Source: Novisyntrophococcus fermenticellae
GTDB taxonomy: Bacteria > Bacillota > Clostridia > Lachnospirales > Lachnospiraceae
DNA length: 64,000 nucleotides
NCBI RefSeq assembly: GCF_018866245.1
Contig: NZ_CP076458.1
Location: 124,001 to 188,000, forward strand
Reading direction: 5' to 3'
Numbering within the stretch: the stretch's first letter is position 1; the number at the start of each line of letters is the position of its first letter. The notes beneath the pieces were generated by a model. It did no database searches. It saw nothing but the letters and a program-made list of their open reading frames with translations, and was not told where the DNA came from. The position numbers and the translations under genes are program-made. This document shows, one piece after another, positions 37,391 through 46,696 of this stretch.

Positions 37391-39526
37391 ATGATTTGTA
37401 TTATAAAAAAAGACGGAACGAAAGAGCCTTTCGATGCCGCTAAGATTGTTCGCGCGGTAAATAAATCTGCCCACCGGATTCTATATACATTCTCTCAGGA
37501 GGAGATTGATTTTATCTGTAAGTTTGCGACTGAGCATGCAAACTCTCTGGGAAAGAAGGATATTCTGATTGCGGATATGCATAACATCGTAGAAGGAGCA
37601 CTGGAAAAGGTTAATCCATCCGTGGCCAAGAGCTACCGTGACTATCGAAATTACAAGGTAGACTTTATACATATGATGGATGAAGTCTATACCAAAAGTC
37701 AATCTATTCGTTACATTGGAGATAAGAGTAATGCCAACACAGACAGTGCGTTGGTGGCGACCAAACGAAGCCTGATTTTTAATGAATTGAATAAAGAACT
37801 GTATAGAAAATTTTTTATGAACAGGAATGAACTTCAGGCTTGTAAAGATGGATATATCTATATTCATGATCAGTCAGCCCGTCTGGATACCATGAATTGC
37901 TGCCTGTTTGACGTGGCAAATGTTTTACGTGGTGGGTTTGAGATGGGGAATGTCTGGTATAATGAACCCAAGACACTGGATACGGCCTTTGATGTCATGG
38001 GAGATATTATATTAAGCACCGCCGCCCAGCAGTACGGCGGATTTACAGTGCCTGAGGTGGATAAGATCCTGGCTCCTTATGCAAAGAGAAGCTACGATAA
38101 ATATAGAAATGAATTTCTGAAATATTCGGATGAGTCCTGGTCCGGCAGGGAAGAGAAAGCCATTGAATATGCGATAGATAAGGTCAGAAGAGATTGTGAT
38201 CAGGGATGGCAGGGAATTGAATACAAACTGAATACCGTAGGCTCTTCGCGCGGAGATTATCCATTTGTTACAGTAACTCTGGGACTCGGAACTGAGCCGT
38301 TCCAGAAGATGATTTCTGTTTCACTCTTGCAGGTACATCAAGGGGGACAGGGGAAAGAAGGACATAAGAAACCGGTACTGTTCCCTAAAATTGTATTCTT
38401 ATATGACGAGGTAATTCACGGACAGGGTGGTATCTGTGAAGATGTTTTTGAAGCCGGCGTGGAGTGTTCTTCTAAGACGATGTATCCGGATTGGCTGTCC
38501 ATGAGTGGAGAGGGATATATATCCAGCATGTATCAGAAATACGGACGGGTGATCAGTCCTATGGGCTGCCGTGCATTTTTAAGTCCCTGGTATGAGAGGG
38601 GTGGGATGGAACCAGCAGATGAAGATGACAAACCTGTTTTTGTCGGGAGGTTTAATATCGGAGCAGTATCACTTCATTTGCCAATGATTCTTGCTAAATC
38701 CAGGAGTGAGAATCAGGACTTCTACGAGGTACTGGGTTTTTATCTGGAGATGATACGGGATCTGCATCGCAGAACCTACGATTATCTGGGTGAAATGCGG
38801 GCATCTACCAATCCGCTGGGGTACTGTGAAGGTGGTTTCTACGGTGGAAACCTGAAGCCGGGAGATAAAATCAGGCCACTTCTGAAACCTATGACAGCGT
38901 CGTTCGGCATCACGGCACTCAATGAACTGCAGGAACTTTATAATGGAAAATCCATTGCAGAGGATGGGGAATTTGCCCTGGAAGTTCTTAAACATATTAA
39001 TGACAAAGTGGCAGAGTTTAAAACTGCTGACGGAATTCTCTACGCTATCTATGGAACGCCTGCAGAGTCCTTATGCGGCTTGCAGGTAGAACAATTCCGC
39101 AGGATATATGGAATTGTACATAATGTCTCTGACCGCCCCTATGTCAGCAACAGTTTCCACTGTCATGTGACTGAAGACCTGACTCCTATTGAAAAGCAGG
39201 ATAAGGAAGGACGCTTCTGGGAATATTGTAACGGTGGAAAAATCCAGTATGTCCGCTATCCAGTAAGTTATAATCGTCCGGCAATCCGCTCTTTGGTTCG
39301 AAGAGCTATGAAAAAGGGCTTTTATGAAGGAGTCAATCTATCGCTTGCCTACTGCGACGACTGCGGCCATGAGGAACTTGAGATGGATGTGTGCCCTGTC
39401 TGCGGTTCCGGTAATCTGACAAAAATAGACCGTATGAACGGTTATCTGTCCTACAGCCGCGTACATGGTGATACCCGGTTGAATGAAGCGAAGATGGCTG
39501 AGATAGCAGAGCGTAAATCAATGTAA
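37391..39526 (+). CDS. nrdD: Anaerobic (class III) ribonucleoside-triphosphate reductase
   Basis: 711 residues. An ATP-cone domain occupies the first 95 residues (KKDGTKEPFDAAKIVRAVNKS). The core is followed by a zinc site (CDDCGHEEL, CPVCGSGN) and the glycyl-radical loop RMNGYLSYSRV, Gly684. It makes deoxynucleoside triphosphates without oxygen. The activating enzyme NrdG, needed to form the radical, is not downstream and must be elsewhere. Two NrdR boxes precede the gene. The start ATG follows AGGAGG. Confidence 0.96.
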   Translation: MICIIKKDGTKEPFDAAKIVRAVNKSAHRILYTFSQEEIDFICKFATEHANSLGKKDILIADMHNIVEGALEKVNPSVAKSYRDYRNYKVDFIHMMDEVYTKSQSIRYIGDKSNANTDSALVATKRSLIFNELNKELYRKFFMNRNELQACKDGYIYIHDQSARLDTMNCCLFDVANVLRGGFEMGNVWYNEPKTLDTAFDVMGDIILSTAAQQYGGFTVPEVDKILAPYAKRSYDKYRNEFLKYSDESWSGREEKAIEYAIDKVRRDCDQGWQGIEYKLNTVGSSRGDYPFVTVTLGLGTEPFQKMISVSLLQVHQGGQGKEGHKKPVLFPKIVFLYDEVIHGQGGICEDVFEAGVECSSKTMYPDWLSMSGEGYISSMYQKYGRVISPMGCRAFLSPWYERGGMEPADEDDKPVFVGRFNIGAVSLHLPMILAKSRSENQDFYEVLGFYLEMIRDLHRRTYDYLGEMRASTNPLGYCEGGFYGGNLKPGDKIRPLLKPMTASFGITALNELQELYNGKSIAEDGEFALEVLKHINDKVAEFKTADGILYAIYGTPAESLCGLQVEQFRRIYGIVHNVSDRPYVSNSFHCHVTEDLTPIEKQDKEGRFWEYCNGGKIQYVRYPVSYNRPAIRSLVRRAMKKGFYEGVNLSLAYCDDCGHEELEMDVCPVCGSGNLTKIDRMNGYLSYSRVHGDTRLNEAKMAEIAERKSM

Positions 39527-39582
39527 ACTTATTTGAAACAAAAATTTAAGATTTATACCCTTTCTTTATTTGTAAGATACTC

Positions 39583-39670
39583 TTATAATTATGATACCAG
39601 GGTCAAAAGGTCATGCGTTTCATGCTGGCATGAAACGCATGAGTTTGGGTCTCCTACATCATAATTATAA
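39583..39670. repeat. 88-bp palindromic repeat element, GGGTCAAAAGG family
   Basis: Outer arms TTATAATTATGAT (39583-39595) and ATCATAATTATAA (39658-39670) match perfectly; inner arms TCATGCGTTTCATGC and GCATGAAACGCATGA do too. A 14-base asymmetric internal loop lies between, holding ACCAGGGTCAAAAGG on one side. It sits between nrdD and the lipoprotein gene and could act as a terminator or mobile repeat. Confidence 0.8.
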
Positions 39671-39680
39671 GGGGTAAACC

Positions 39681-40829
39681 ATGCATATATATAGAAATAA
39701 GAAAAAAAGGGACATACGAGTACAGAATCACACGTATTTCTGTGAGTTTTGTACTCGTTATTTTCGTTATGCGATCGTAGCGGCGGGAATGGGAATTATG
39801 CTGTTGTCAGGATGCGGAAATAAAAACAAAACAGAAATTGCACTGATTACAGATGCCCAGGGCATGAGTGAACAGACATCCGAATACTCTGCTCTTGCAG
39901 GTGTTAAAAAGTTTGCAGAAAAGAATAACAAAACATATGATTCTTTTGCTTCAGAGGAAAAGAGCACGAGGGGATATGAAGAAACTATCAGTAAAGCATT
40001 AAAGTCCGGCGCTGAGGTAATCATCTGTCAGGGAAAAGAGCTCGAGACAGCTGTCTACGATATGCAAAAAGCGGATTTAAGTGTCAAGTTTGTCCTCTTG
40101 GATGGTGTGCCCCATGCAGCAGACAGTGAAAAGGAGAAGCTAAGAGGCAATACCCATGCGGTATTGTTTTCCAGAGAACAGGCCGGCTATCTGGCGGGAT
40201 ATTCTGCAGTAAGGGAAGGCTTTACAAGTCTGGGATTTATGGGTGGAGAAAAGGAAAATTCCACTATACAGTATGGATCCGGATTTGTGCAGGGTGCCAA
40301 TGAGGCGGCTAAAGAAATAGGCCTCGGCGCAGAGCAGATAACAATCCGATACAGATATCTGGGTACTGAAATCACCTCTCCGGATGTGGAACAAACTGCC
40401 CAAAGCTGGTACAATGAAGGGTGCCAGGTGATATCCAGCTGTGAGTTTTCCATATTAAATGCGATTGGCAAGGCAGCAAAACAAAAGGACAAACAGGTCA
40501 TCACAATGGACAACAGCCTGAAAGCGTTTCCGGGGACTGTTCTGACATATGTGGGAAATGATTATGCTTCTGTTACATATCAGATACTAAACAGTATAAA
40601 AGAGAAATCGTATGCGGGTGGAGAAAGGGAGATCGTAGGTGTCGATACCAACAGCGTCTGCCTGGATATGAACAAATCATCCTTTCAAACGTTTACAGCA
40701 GATCAATATAATCAGCTTTGTGAAGAATTGAGCAATGGAAAACTGGAAGTGAGCAGGGAAAATGTTACTAAAGATTTAAAAAAATATAAGATAGTAAATG
40801 TGACCCTGAATATGGAAAATAACACATGA
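39681..40829 (+). CDS. BMP/PnrA-type substrate-binding lipoprotein
   Basis: 382 residues. A basic leader of about 30 residues precedes the hydrophobic part and lipobox (GIMLLSGCGN). The mature part fits the basic-membrane-protein fold: IALITDAQGM, GAEVIICQGKELETAV, AGYLAGYSAVREGF, GFVQGANEAA and EGCQVISSCE. BMP proteins bind purine nucleosides for ABC import. No transporter genes are near. GGGG lies 6 bases before the ATG. The usual acidic NDxxFN nucleoside loop is altered to TDAQGMSEQ, so the ligand may differ. Confidence 0.85.
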   Translation: MHIYRNKKKRDIRVQNHTYFCEFCTRYFRYAIVAAGMGIMLLSGCGNKNKTEIALITDAQGMSEQTSEYSALAGVKKFAEKNNKTYDSFASEEKSTRGYEETISKALKSGAEVIICQGKELETAVYDMQKADLSVKFVLLDGVPHAADSEKEKLRGNTHAVLFSREQAGYLAGYSAVREGFTSLGFMGGEKENSTIQYGSGFVQGANEAAKEIGLGAEQITIRYRYLGTEITSPDVEQTAQSWYNEGCQVISSCEFSILNAIGKAAKQKDKQVITMDNSLKAFPGTVLTYVGNDYASVTYQILNSIKEKSYAGGEREIVGVDTNSVCLDMNKSSFQTFTADQYNQLCEELSNGKLEVSRENVTKDLKKYKIVNVTLNMENNT

Positions 40830-41038
40830 AATAGTACATGATATCACAAAAAATTCTCAGGTTCTGTCCGTTTTTTTCTTTTATCTTAAGGATTATTACA
40901 AATTCATAAATTATTTACAATTTTTTCTATTTTGAGGGGTTGCATCTCCGAATGATTTATGTTACCATGTATAAGAATTGAAAAAAATGTTTCGGAAATG
41001 TTACAAACTAATTAGAAATCTGTTTTAAGGGGAACGAT

Positions 41039-42382
41039 ATGAAGAAAAAAGTATTGGCTATGAGCCTAGCTGTTGTACTTAGCTGTGCACAGGTGATGGT
41101 CGTAAACGCAGATACGATTGATGAAGTTCAGAGACAAAAGGAGCAGACAAGCAGTCAGCTGGCTGGTACAGAAGCACAGATTGACGCGCTGGAAAGCAAG
41201 AAAAATCAACTGACCAGTGAAATCAATGAGTTGGATGCAAAGTTAGTCAAAACCATTGCTTATGTCAATGAACTGAAAGACAGTATCTCTGAAAAAGAAG
41301 CTGAGATTGAAAATACGAAAACCAAGCTGGCCGCTGCCGAGGCAGACCGTGATCAGCAATACTCCGATATGAAGCGGAGAATTCAGTATCTGTATGAGAA
41401 CGGCGGTAACGGAGCCTGGGCAACCGTTCTTCTGGAAGACGGAAATATCAGCAGTATGTTAAGCAGCGTTAAGCAGACACAGGAACTGTATGATTATGAC
41501 CAGAATGCATTGGAAGACTACATATCTGTTGTACAGCAGGTGGCAGACCTTGCCGAACAGCTCGAAACAGAAAAAGCCGATTTAGTAAGTATGGAGGCAG
41601 AGCAGGAAGAAGAGCAGAAGAATCTGGAGAATATTCTTTCTGAAAAAAAGGCAACCTCTGCCGATTATGATAATCAGATTGCATCAGCAGAACAGAAAGC
41701 AGCGCAGTATCAGAGTTTGATTGAACAGCAGAATACCAAGATTAAAGAGTTGGTAGCAGAGCAGCAGAGACAGCAGGAAGAAGCGGCCAGACAACAGGCG
41801 GCAGCGGAAGAAGCAGCAAGACAGACAACTACCCGGTCGAATGCGAACAGTACAGCCGGAACCAGCTCTAACAGTAGAGGGACATCGAATGAAAATTCAG
41901 GAAGCAGAGGCAGTTCTTCAAATTCTACTCCTGCTCAGACAAATACTGGAGGAAGTGGAAATACCTCAACAGGTAAGACCGGGGGCAGCGGTTCGAAGGA
42001 TCAGGGATCTGCATCCACTGGTTCTGCTACAGGAAGTGCAATTGTAAGTTATGCATGTAATTTTATTGGTAACCCATATGTATGGGGCGGTGAAAGCTTG
42101 ACAAACGGTGCGGACTGTTCAGGATTTATTAAATCTGTATATGCTCATTTCGGATATAGCCTTCCTCGTACCTCAGGTGCTTTAAGAAGTGCAGGACGCG
42201 GAGTATCTTATGCAGAAGCACAGCCGGGAGATATTATCTGCTATGAGGGACATGTTGCCATCTATATGGGCGGCGGACAGATTGTACATGCTTCCAACAG
42301 TGCACCATATCCTCAAGGTGGAATCAAAGTAAGTTCAAATGCAGCGTACAGAACAATTCTTGCAGTAAGACGTGTGATTTAA
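41039..42382 (+). CDS. Secreted NlpC/P60 peptidoglycan hydrolase with coiled coil
   Basis: 447 residues. Signal peptide MKKKVLAMSLAVVLSCAQVM...NA, then a coiled coil of about 200 residues (CwlO/PcsB-like), then a Gln/Ala-rich and a Ser/Gly/Asn/Thr-rich low-complexity linker (about residues 235-335). The NlpC/P60 domain has the catalytic Cys in NGADCSGFIKSVY and the His residues in YEGHVAIYMGGGQIVHASN. It cuts the stem peptide bond in cell-wall turnover, probably controlled through the coiled coil. A terminator follows. Confidence 0.92.
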   Translation: MKKKVLAMSLAVVLSCAQVMVVNADTIDEVQRQKEQTSSQLAGTEAQIDALESKKNQLTSEINELDAKLVKTIAYVNELKDSISEKEAEIENTKTKLAAAEADRDQQYSDMKRRIQYLYENGGNGAWATVLLEDGNISSMLSSVKQTQELYDYDQNALEDYISVVQQVADLAEQLETEKADLVSMEAEQEEEQKNLENILSEKKATSADYDNQIASAEQKAAQYQSLIEQQNTKIKELVAEQQRQQEEAARQQAAAEEAARQTTTRSNANSTAGTSSNSRGTSNENSGSRGSSSNSTPAQTNTGGSGNTSTGKTGGSGSKDQGSASTGSATGSAIVSYACNFIGNPYVWGGESLTNGADCSGFIKSVYAHFGYSLPRTSGALRSAGRGVSYAEAQPGDIICYEGHVAIYMGGGQIVHASNSAPYPQGGIKVSSNAAYRTILAVRRVI

Positions 42383-42431
42383 TCTGAAAAAGTAAGATGC
42401 GAATATTTGTTTGAACATATAGTAAGTACAG

Positions 42432-42465
42432 AAAAGGCACGATCATCAAGTGGTCGTGCCTTTTT
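42432..42465 (+). terminator. Rho-independent terminator
   Basis: AAAAGGCACGA / TCGTGCCTTTT plus T, downstream of the NlpC/P60 gene. Confidence 0.88.
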
Positions 42466-42533
42466 GCAGCTCTTTGTTGTGAGGCGCTAATTATGTTCAA
42501 GTGTCAATGGTAAAACTAAAAAGATAAATAATA

Positions 42534-42562
42534 TTGACATATAGATCAGAATTTGCTATTAT
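42534..42562 (+). promoter_or_regulatory. Sigma-A promoter of the HPr leader
   Basis: TTGACA (42534-42539), 17-bp spacer, TATTAT (42557-42562). It puts the RNA start near 42569, just before the RAT element. Confidence 0.8.
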
Positions 42563-42583
42563 CTACACATAGAAAATATATGT

Positions 42584-42608
42584 GGATTGTTACGGAGACG
42601 GCAAAACC
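42584..42608 (+). promoter_or_regulatory. RAT antiterminator site of the BglG/LicT type
   Basis: 5' half GGATTGTTA and 3' half GCAAAACC are the exact halves of the ribonucleic antiterminator bound by LicT/BglG proteins. They enclose CG-GAGA-CG, a 2-bp upper stem with a GNRA tetraloop. The last six bases overlap the 5' arm of the terminator that follows, as in known RAT/terminator switches. Confidence 0.8.
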
Positions 42609-42655
42609 ATCTAATAAGTCAGCAAATTTCCTGATTTTATTGATGGTTTTTTTGT
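42603..42655 (+). terminator. Leader terminator controlled by the RAT
   Basis: AAAACCATC (42603-42611) pairs with GATGGTTTT (42642-42650), followed by TTT. Formation excludes the RAT fold. Confidence 0.8.
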
Positions 42656-42726
42656 TGCTTTTATTGGATAACCCACAGGAACCCGATGGAGCCAGTATGG
42701 CCATAATATGTTATAGAGGAGAACAG

Positions 42727-42984
42727 ATGAAAAGCTTTCAGTATGTGATTACCGATTCGTTAGGATTACACGCACGCCCGGCAGGGCTGCTGGTGAAAGA
42801 AGCCGGGAAACAGCAGGCAGATGTTAAGGTTACCTTTAAAGACAAGTCTGCCGACGGCAAGAAGCTGTTTGCTCTGATGCAGCTTGGCATCAAGTGCGGC
42901 GATGAGGTCACTGTGACAGTGAGCGGAGCTGATGAAGAGATTGGCTGCAAGCAGTTGGAACAGTTTTTTAAAGAGTATTTATAA
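42727..42984 (+). CDS. HPr family phosphocarrier protein lacking Ser46
   Basis: 85 residues from ATG 42727 (GAGGAGA upstream). His15 is in DSLGLHARPAG, the site phosphorylated by enzyme I. The Ser46 position, normally in KSIMGVMSLG, reads KKLFALMQLG, so residue 46 is Lys and HPr kinase could not act on it. It may be a second HPr used in transport or another phosphorelay rather than in CcpA control. A RAT/terminator leader precedes it, so its expression should need a BglG/LicT-type antiterminator. No enzyme I gene is adjacent. Confidence 0.9.
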   Translation: MKSFQYVITDSLGLHARPAGLLVKEAGKQQADVKVTFKDKSADGKKLFALMQLGIKCGDEVTVTVSGADEEIGCKQLEQFFKEYL

Positions 42985-43060
42985 AAAAGTTGATATATTT
43001 CCAACTGGAAGATAAATTCAGTAAATCTCAGTATTCCATTCTTGATAAAAACATAAAAAA

Positions 43061-43087
43061 TTAGCACTCAACCCTTGACAGTGCTAA
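43061..43087 (+). promoter_or_regulatory. CIRCE operator (HrcA site) for clpB
   Basis: TTAGCACTC, 9-base spacer, CAGTGCTAA. Only one base differs from the CIRCE consensus TTAGCACTC-N9-GAGTGCTAA. Confidence 0.9.
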
Positions 43088-43103
43088 TAATAGGTGTTAT
43101 ATT
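43075..43103 (+). promoter_or_regulatory. clpB promoter overlapping CIRCE
   Basis: TTGACA (43075-43080), 17-bp spacer, TATATT (43098-43103). The -35 box lies inside the operator, so HrcA binding would block RNA polymerase. Confidence 0.75.
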
Positions 43104-43157
43104 CTGAATAGAACATGAAAGTTATATGATTTATGTTTATAGATTGGAGGTAGAGTG

Positions 43158-45761
43158 ATGAATATAAGTAAATTCACACAGAAGTCTCTGGAAGCGGTAC
43201 AGGGTCTGGAAAAGACTGCTTACGATTTTGGAAATCAGGAAATAGAACAAGAGCATCTATTATATAATCTTTTGCATCAGGAGGATGGATTAATCCTTAA
43301 GATGATTGAAAAGATGGAGATTGATAAGCAGCATTTTCTAAATAATCTGGAGACGGTATTAAGCAACAGAGTAAAGGTACAGGGCGGCCAACCTTATATT
43401 GGTCAGCATTTGAATAAGGCATTGGTGAGTGCCGAAGACGAAGCAAAGGCCATGGGAGATGAGTATGTCTCCGTGGAACATCTGTTTCTGGCCATGCTGA
43501 AACATCCGAACCCGAACATGAAAAAGCTGTTTCAGGAATATGGAATTAACAAAGAAAGGTTTTTGCAGGCACTCAGTACAGTACGTGGTAATCAGAGGGT
43601 TACCAGCGATAATCCTGAGGATACTTATGACACCCTGGAAAAGTATGGAGTGGATCTGGTGGACAGGGCGAGAAACCAGAAGCTGGATCCGGTCATAGGA
43701 AGGGATGAGGAAATTCGTAATGTCGTCCGGATTTTGTCCAGAAAAACAAAGAATAATCCGGTTCTGATTGGAGAGCCGGGAGTCGGAAAGACTGCAGTTG
43801 TAGAAGGACTGGCTCAACGTATTGTCAAGGGAGATGTTCCGGAAGGTCTGAAGGATAAGACAATCTTTTCGCTGGATATGGGAGCCCTGGTAGCGGGTGC
43901 GAAGTATAGGGGCGAATTTGAGGAGCGTCTGAAAGCGGTTCTGGAAGAGGTGAGAAAAAGTGAAGGAAGAATCATCCTCTTTATTGATGAACTTCATCTG
44001 ATTGTCGGGGCGGGAAAAACGGAAGGAGCCATGGATGCCGGCAATATGCTGAAACCCATGCTGGCACGGGGCGAACTGCATTGCATCGGTGCGACTACCC
44101 TGGATGAATACCGGCAATACATTGAAAAGGATGCTGCTCTGGAACGGCGTTTTCAGCCGGTGTTGGTGAATGAACCGACGGTAGAGGATACAATCTCTAT
44201 TTTAAGAGGATTAAAGGAACGCTATGAAGTTTATCATGGGGTAAAGATTGCCGATGGAGCCTTGGTGGCAGCAGCCACGTTATCCGATCGTTATATCAGT
44301 GACCGTTTTCTTCCGGATAAGGCGATTGATCTTGTAGATGAAGCCTGTGCACTGATTAAGACCGAACTGGACTCCATGCCTACGGAATTGGATGAGCAGC
44401 AGCGTAAAATCATGCAGATGGAGATTGAAGAGGCGGCTTTAAAGAAGGAGACGGATAACTTAAGCAGGGAACGGCTGGAAAATCTTCAGAAAGAACTGGC
44501 TGAACTGCGGGATGCATTTAATGTGCAAAAGGCACAGTGGGAAAATGAAAAGAAGTCTGTTGAGAGGCTTTCTTCTTTACGGGAACAAATAGAAGATTTG
44601 AACCGTCAGATTCAAAATGCACAGCAAACGTATGATTTGAATAAGGCTGCAGAGCTTCAGTACGGAGAATTACCCAGATTACAGCAGCAGTTGGAAGTGG
44701 AAGAAGAGAGAGTAAAGAGCTCCGATTTGTCGCTGGTACATGAGAATGTTACGGATGAAGAGATTGCACGAATTGTGTCAAACTGGACGGGAATTCCGGT
44801 TGCAAGGCTGACAGAAGGTGAACGAATGAAAATTCTGGGTCTGGAAAGTCAACTGCATGAGAGGGTTATCGGACAGGAAGAGGCCGTCTCTCTGGTTTCT
44901 GATGCGATTATTCGTTCAAAAGCCGGAATTAAGGATCCTTCCAAACCGATTGGTTCTTTTCTGTTCTTAGGTCCTACCGGAGTAGGTAAGACAGAATTGG
45001 CAAAAACCCTTGCCAGGCAGCTTTTTGACGATGAAAACAATATGGTGCGTATTGACATGAGCGAGTATATGGAAAAGTATTCCGTATCCCGTCTGATCGG
45101 AGCACCTCCAGGATATGTAGGTTATGAAGAAGGCGGGCAGCTTACGGAAGCAGTTAGGAGGAAACCGTATTCGGTGGTGCTTTTCGATGAGATAGAAAAG
45201 GCACACCCGGATGTGTTCAATGTACTGCTGCAAGTGTTGGATGACGGGCGTATCACGGATTCTCAGGGAAGGACGGTAGACTTTAAAAATACCATATTAA
45301 TTATGACTTCCAATATAGGTTCCTCCTATCTGTTGGAGGGAATTGAGCTAAATGGCTCTATCAGTGAGGAAGCGCAGACGATGGTCAGCAATGAGCTGAA
45401 AGCGCATTTTCGTCCGGAATTTTTGAACCGGTTGGATGAAATCATTTTGTTTAAACCTTTGACAAAGGATAATATAGGTGGTATTGTAGATTTGCTTATG
45501 AAGGAATTGAATGCACGTATGAACAACCAGGAGCTATCTATCGAACTTACTTCTAAAGCCAAGGAGTTTATAATAGAAGGCGGTTATGACCCGGTGTACG
45601 GTGCACGACCATTGAAGCGATTTATACAAAAGAATGTGGAAACACTGACAGCCAGGCTGATTCTGGGAGGATCCGTAAGTACGGGAGATACGATTTTAAT
45701 CGATCTTACCTCCGGCAGGCTGGAGGCGATTATCAAGCCGGAGGTTGAGGTGATATCATAA
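43158..45761 (+). CDS. clpB: ClpB disaggregase
   Basis: 867 residues from ATG 43158 (GGAGG 7 bases upstream; GTG 43155 is possible). A Clp N domain (to about residue 145) is followed by AAA-1 ([15 protein letters not shown]), the coiled-coil M domain (about 400-520) and AAA-2 ([29 protein letters not shown]). The M domain and the lack of a ClpP-binding IGF loop mark ClpB. It rescues aggregated proteins with DnaK. Expression is very likely under HrcA through the CIRCE operator. Confidence 0.96.
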   Translation: MNISKFTQKSLEAVQGLEKTAYDFGNQEIEQEHLLYNLLHQEDGLILKMIEKMEIDKQHFLNNLETVLSNRVKVQGGQPYIGQHLNKALVSAEDEAKAMGDEYVSVEHLFLAMLKHPNPNMKKLFQEYGINKERFLQALSTVRGNQRVTSDNPEDTYDTLEKYGVDLVDRARNQKLDPVIGRDEEIRNVVRILSRKTKNNPVLIGEPGVGKTAVVEGLAQRIVKGDVPEGLKDKTIFSLDMGALVAGAKYRGEFEERLKAVLEEVRKSEGRIILFIDELHLIVGAGKTEGAMDAGNMLKPMLARGELHCIGATTLDEYRQYIEKDAALERRFQPVLVNEPTVEDTISILRGLKERYEVYHGVKIADGALVAAATLSDRYISDRFLPDKAIDLVDEACALIKTELDSMPTELDEQQRKIMQMEIEEAALKKETDNLSRERLENLQKELAELRDAFNVQKAQWENEKKSVERLSSLREQIEDLNRQIQNAQQTYDLNKAAELQYGELPRLQQQLEVEEERVKSSDLSLVHENVTDEEIARIVSNWTGIPVARLTEGERMKILGLESQLHERVIGQEEAVSLVSDAIIRSKAGIKDPSKPIGSFLFLGPTGVGKTELAKTLARQLFDDENNMVRIDMSEYMEKYSVSRLIGAPPGYVGYEEGGQLTEAVRRKPYSVVLFDEIEKAHPDVFNVLLQVLDDGRITDSQGRTVDFKNTILIMTSNIGSSYLLEGIELNGSISEEAQTMVSNELKAHFRPEFLNRLDEIILFKPLTKDNIGGIVDLLMKELNARMNNQELSIELTSKAKEFIIEGGYDPVYGARPLKRFIQKNVETLTARLILGGSVSTGDTILIDLTSGRLEAIIKPEVEVIS

Positions 45762-45763
45762 AG

Positions 45764-45795
45764 TACCAGGGTCAAAAGGTCATATGTATTTCATG
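45764..45795. repeat. Partial copy of the GGGTCAAAAGG repeat
   Basis: TACCAGGGTCAAAAGGTCAT begins 3 bases after the clpB stop, in the same form as the left half of the 88-bp element at 39583. The right half is absent. Confidence 0.65.
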
Positions 45796-45800
45796 TAATC

Positions 45801-45848
45801 GAACAGAGCTGCTTATCCTGTTATGAGACAGGACAGGCAACTCTGTTC
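45801..45848 (+). terminator. Terminator of clpB
   Basis: GAACAGAGCTGCTTATCCTG pairs with CAGGACAGGCAACTCTGTTC (17 of 20), then TTTACTTATTT. Confidence 0.75.
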
Positions 45849-45906
45849 TTTACTTATTTACAGCGTATACGGTATGGGTTATAATGAAAAGAATCTGGAG
45901 GTGCTT

Positions 45907-46680
45907 ATGTTTGAGAGCAAGGAAGTAGAAGCATATAAAAGCTTTGCCTATGTTTATGATTTATTTATGGACCATGTGCCTTATAAGGAGTGGTGTGAAT
46001 ATCTGGCGGAGCTTTTAAGGGAGCACGGAGTCCGGGATGGTCTGGTTCTGGAACTGGGTTGTGGAACCGGAAGTATGACGGAACTTCTGGCGGGTAAGGG
46101 CTATGACATGATTGGCATTGACAATTCCGGGGATATGCTTGAAATAGCTATGGATAAACGTGTGTCATCCGGGTATGATATTTTATATCTGATGCAGGAT
46201 ATGCGTGAGTTTGAACTTTATGGAACGGTAAAGGCGATTATCAGTGTCTGTGATTCCATGAACTATATCCTGGAAGAGGAAGAGCTTCTGCAGGTCTTTC
46301 GTCTGGTAAATAATTACCTTGATCCTGCAGGCTATTTTATCTTTGATATGAATACAATTTACAAGTATGAACAGATCGGAGATTCCACCATAGCTGAGAA
46401 CAGGGAGGAAGCCAGCTTTATCTGGGATAATTATTATGACAGGGAAACCTGTATCAACGAATATGAATTGGCCATCTTTATTCCGGAAGGGAATCAGGGG
46501 TTATATCGGAAGTACGAAGAGATCCATGAACAGAGGGGGTATCCCCTGAAAAAGATTCAAAGCTTACTTGAACAGGCGGGGATGAAGTTTGTAGCGGCTT
46601 ATGATGCGTTTTCGCATGATGAGGTAAAAGAGGACAGTGAGCGGATTTATGTGATTGCACAGGAATCCGGGAAATTATAA
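45907..46680 (+). CDS. Class I SAM-dependent methyltransferase
   Basis: 257 residues from ATG 45907, with GGAGG 5 bases upstream. The SAM site reads LVLELGCGTGSMTELL, followed by GIDNSGDML, and later motifs ISVCDSMNYI and FIFDMNT. The substrate is unknown. It starts an operon with hslO (16-base gap) and nadE. Its N terminus (YKSFAYVYDLFMDHVPYKEW) is typical of the Firmicutes YqeM-like subgroup. Confidence 0.85.
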   Translation: MFESKEVEAYKSFAYVYDLFMDHVPYKEWCEYLAELLREHGVRDGLVLELGCGTGSMTELLAGKGYDMIGIDNSGDMLEIAMDKRVSSGYDILYLMQDMREFELYGTVKAIISVCDSMNYILEEEELLQVFRLVNNYLDPAGYFIFDMNTIYKYEQIGDSTIAENREEASFIWDNYYDRETCINEYELAIFIPEGNQGLYRKYEEIHEQRGYPLKKIQSLLEQAGMKFVAAYDAFSHDEVKEDSERIYVIAQESGKL

Positions 46681-46696
46681 GGAGCGTAGGAAAGAG

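Noticed and set aside
39598..39612. CtsR-like heptads in GGTCAAAAGGTCAT
   Set aside because: CtsR sites need RGTCAAA-NAN-RGTCAAA; here the second half follows after one base and is incomplete, and the motif lies in palindromic repeats after genes rather than in promoters.
42553..42726. N-terminal extension of the HPr protein
   Set aside because: The in-frame upstream codons overlap the RAT and terminator; the ATG at 42727 has a proper ribosome binding site and gives a standard 85-residue HPr with His at position 15.
43359..44117. Long open frame antisense to clpB (about 250 codons)
   Set aside because: Shadow of a strongly coding gene; no ribosome binding site or domain.
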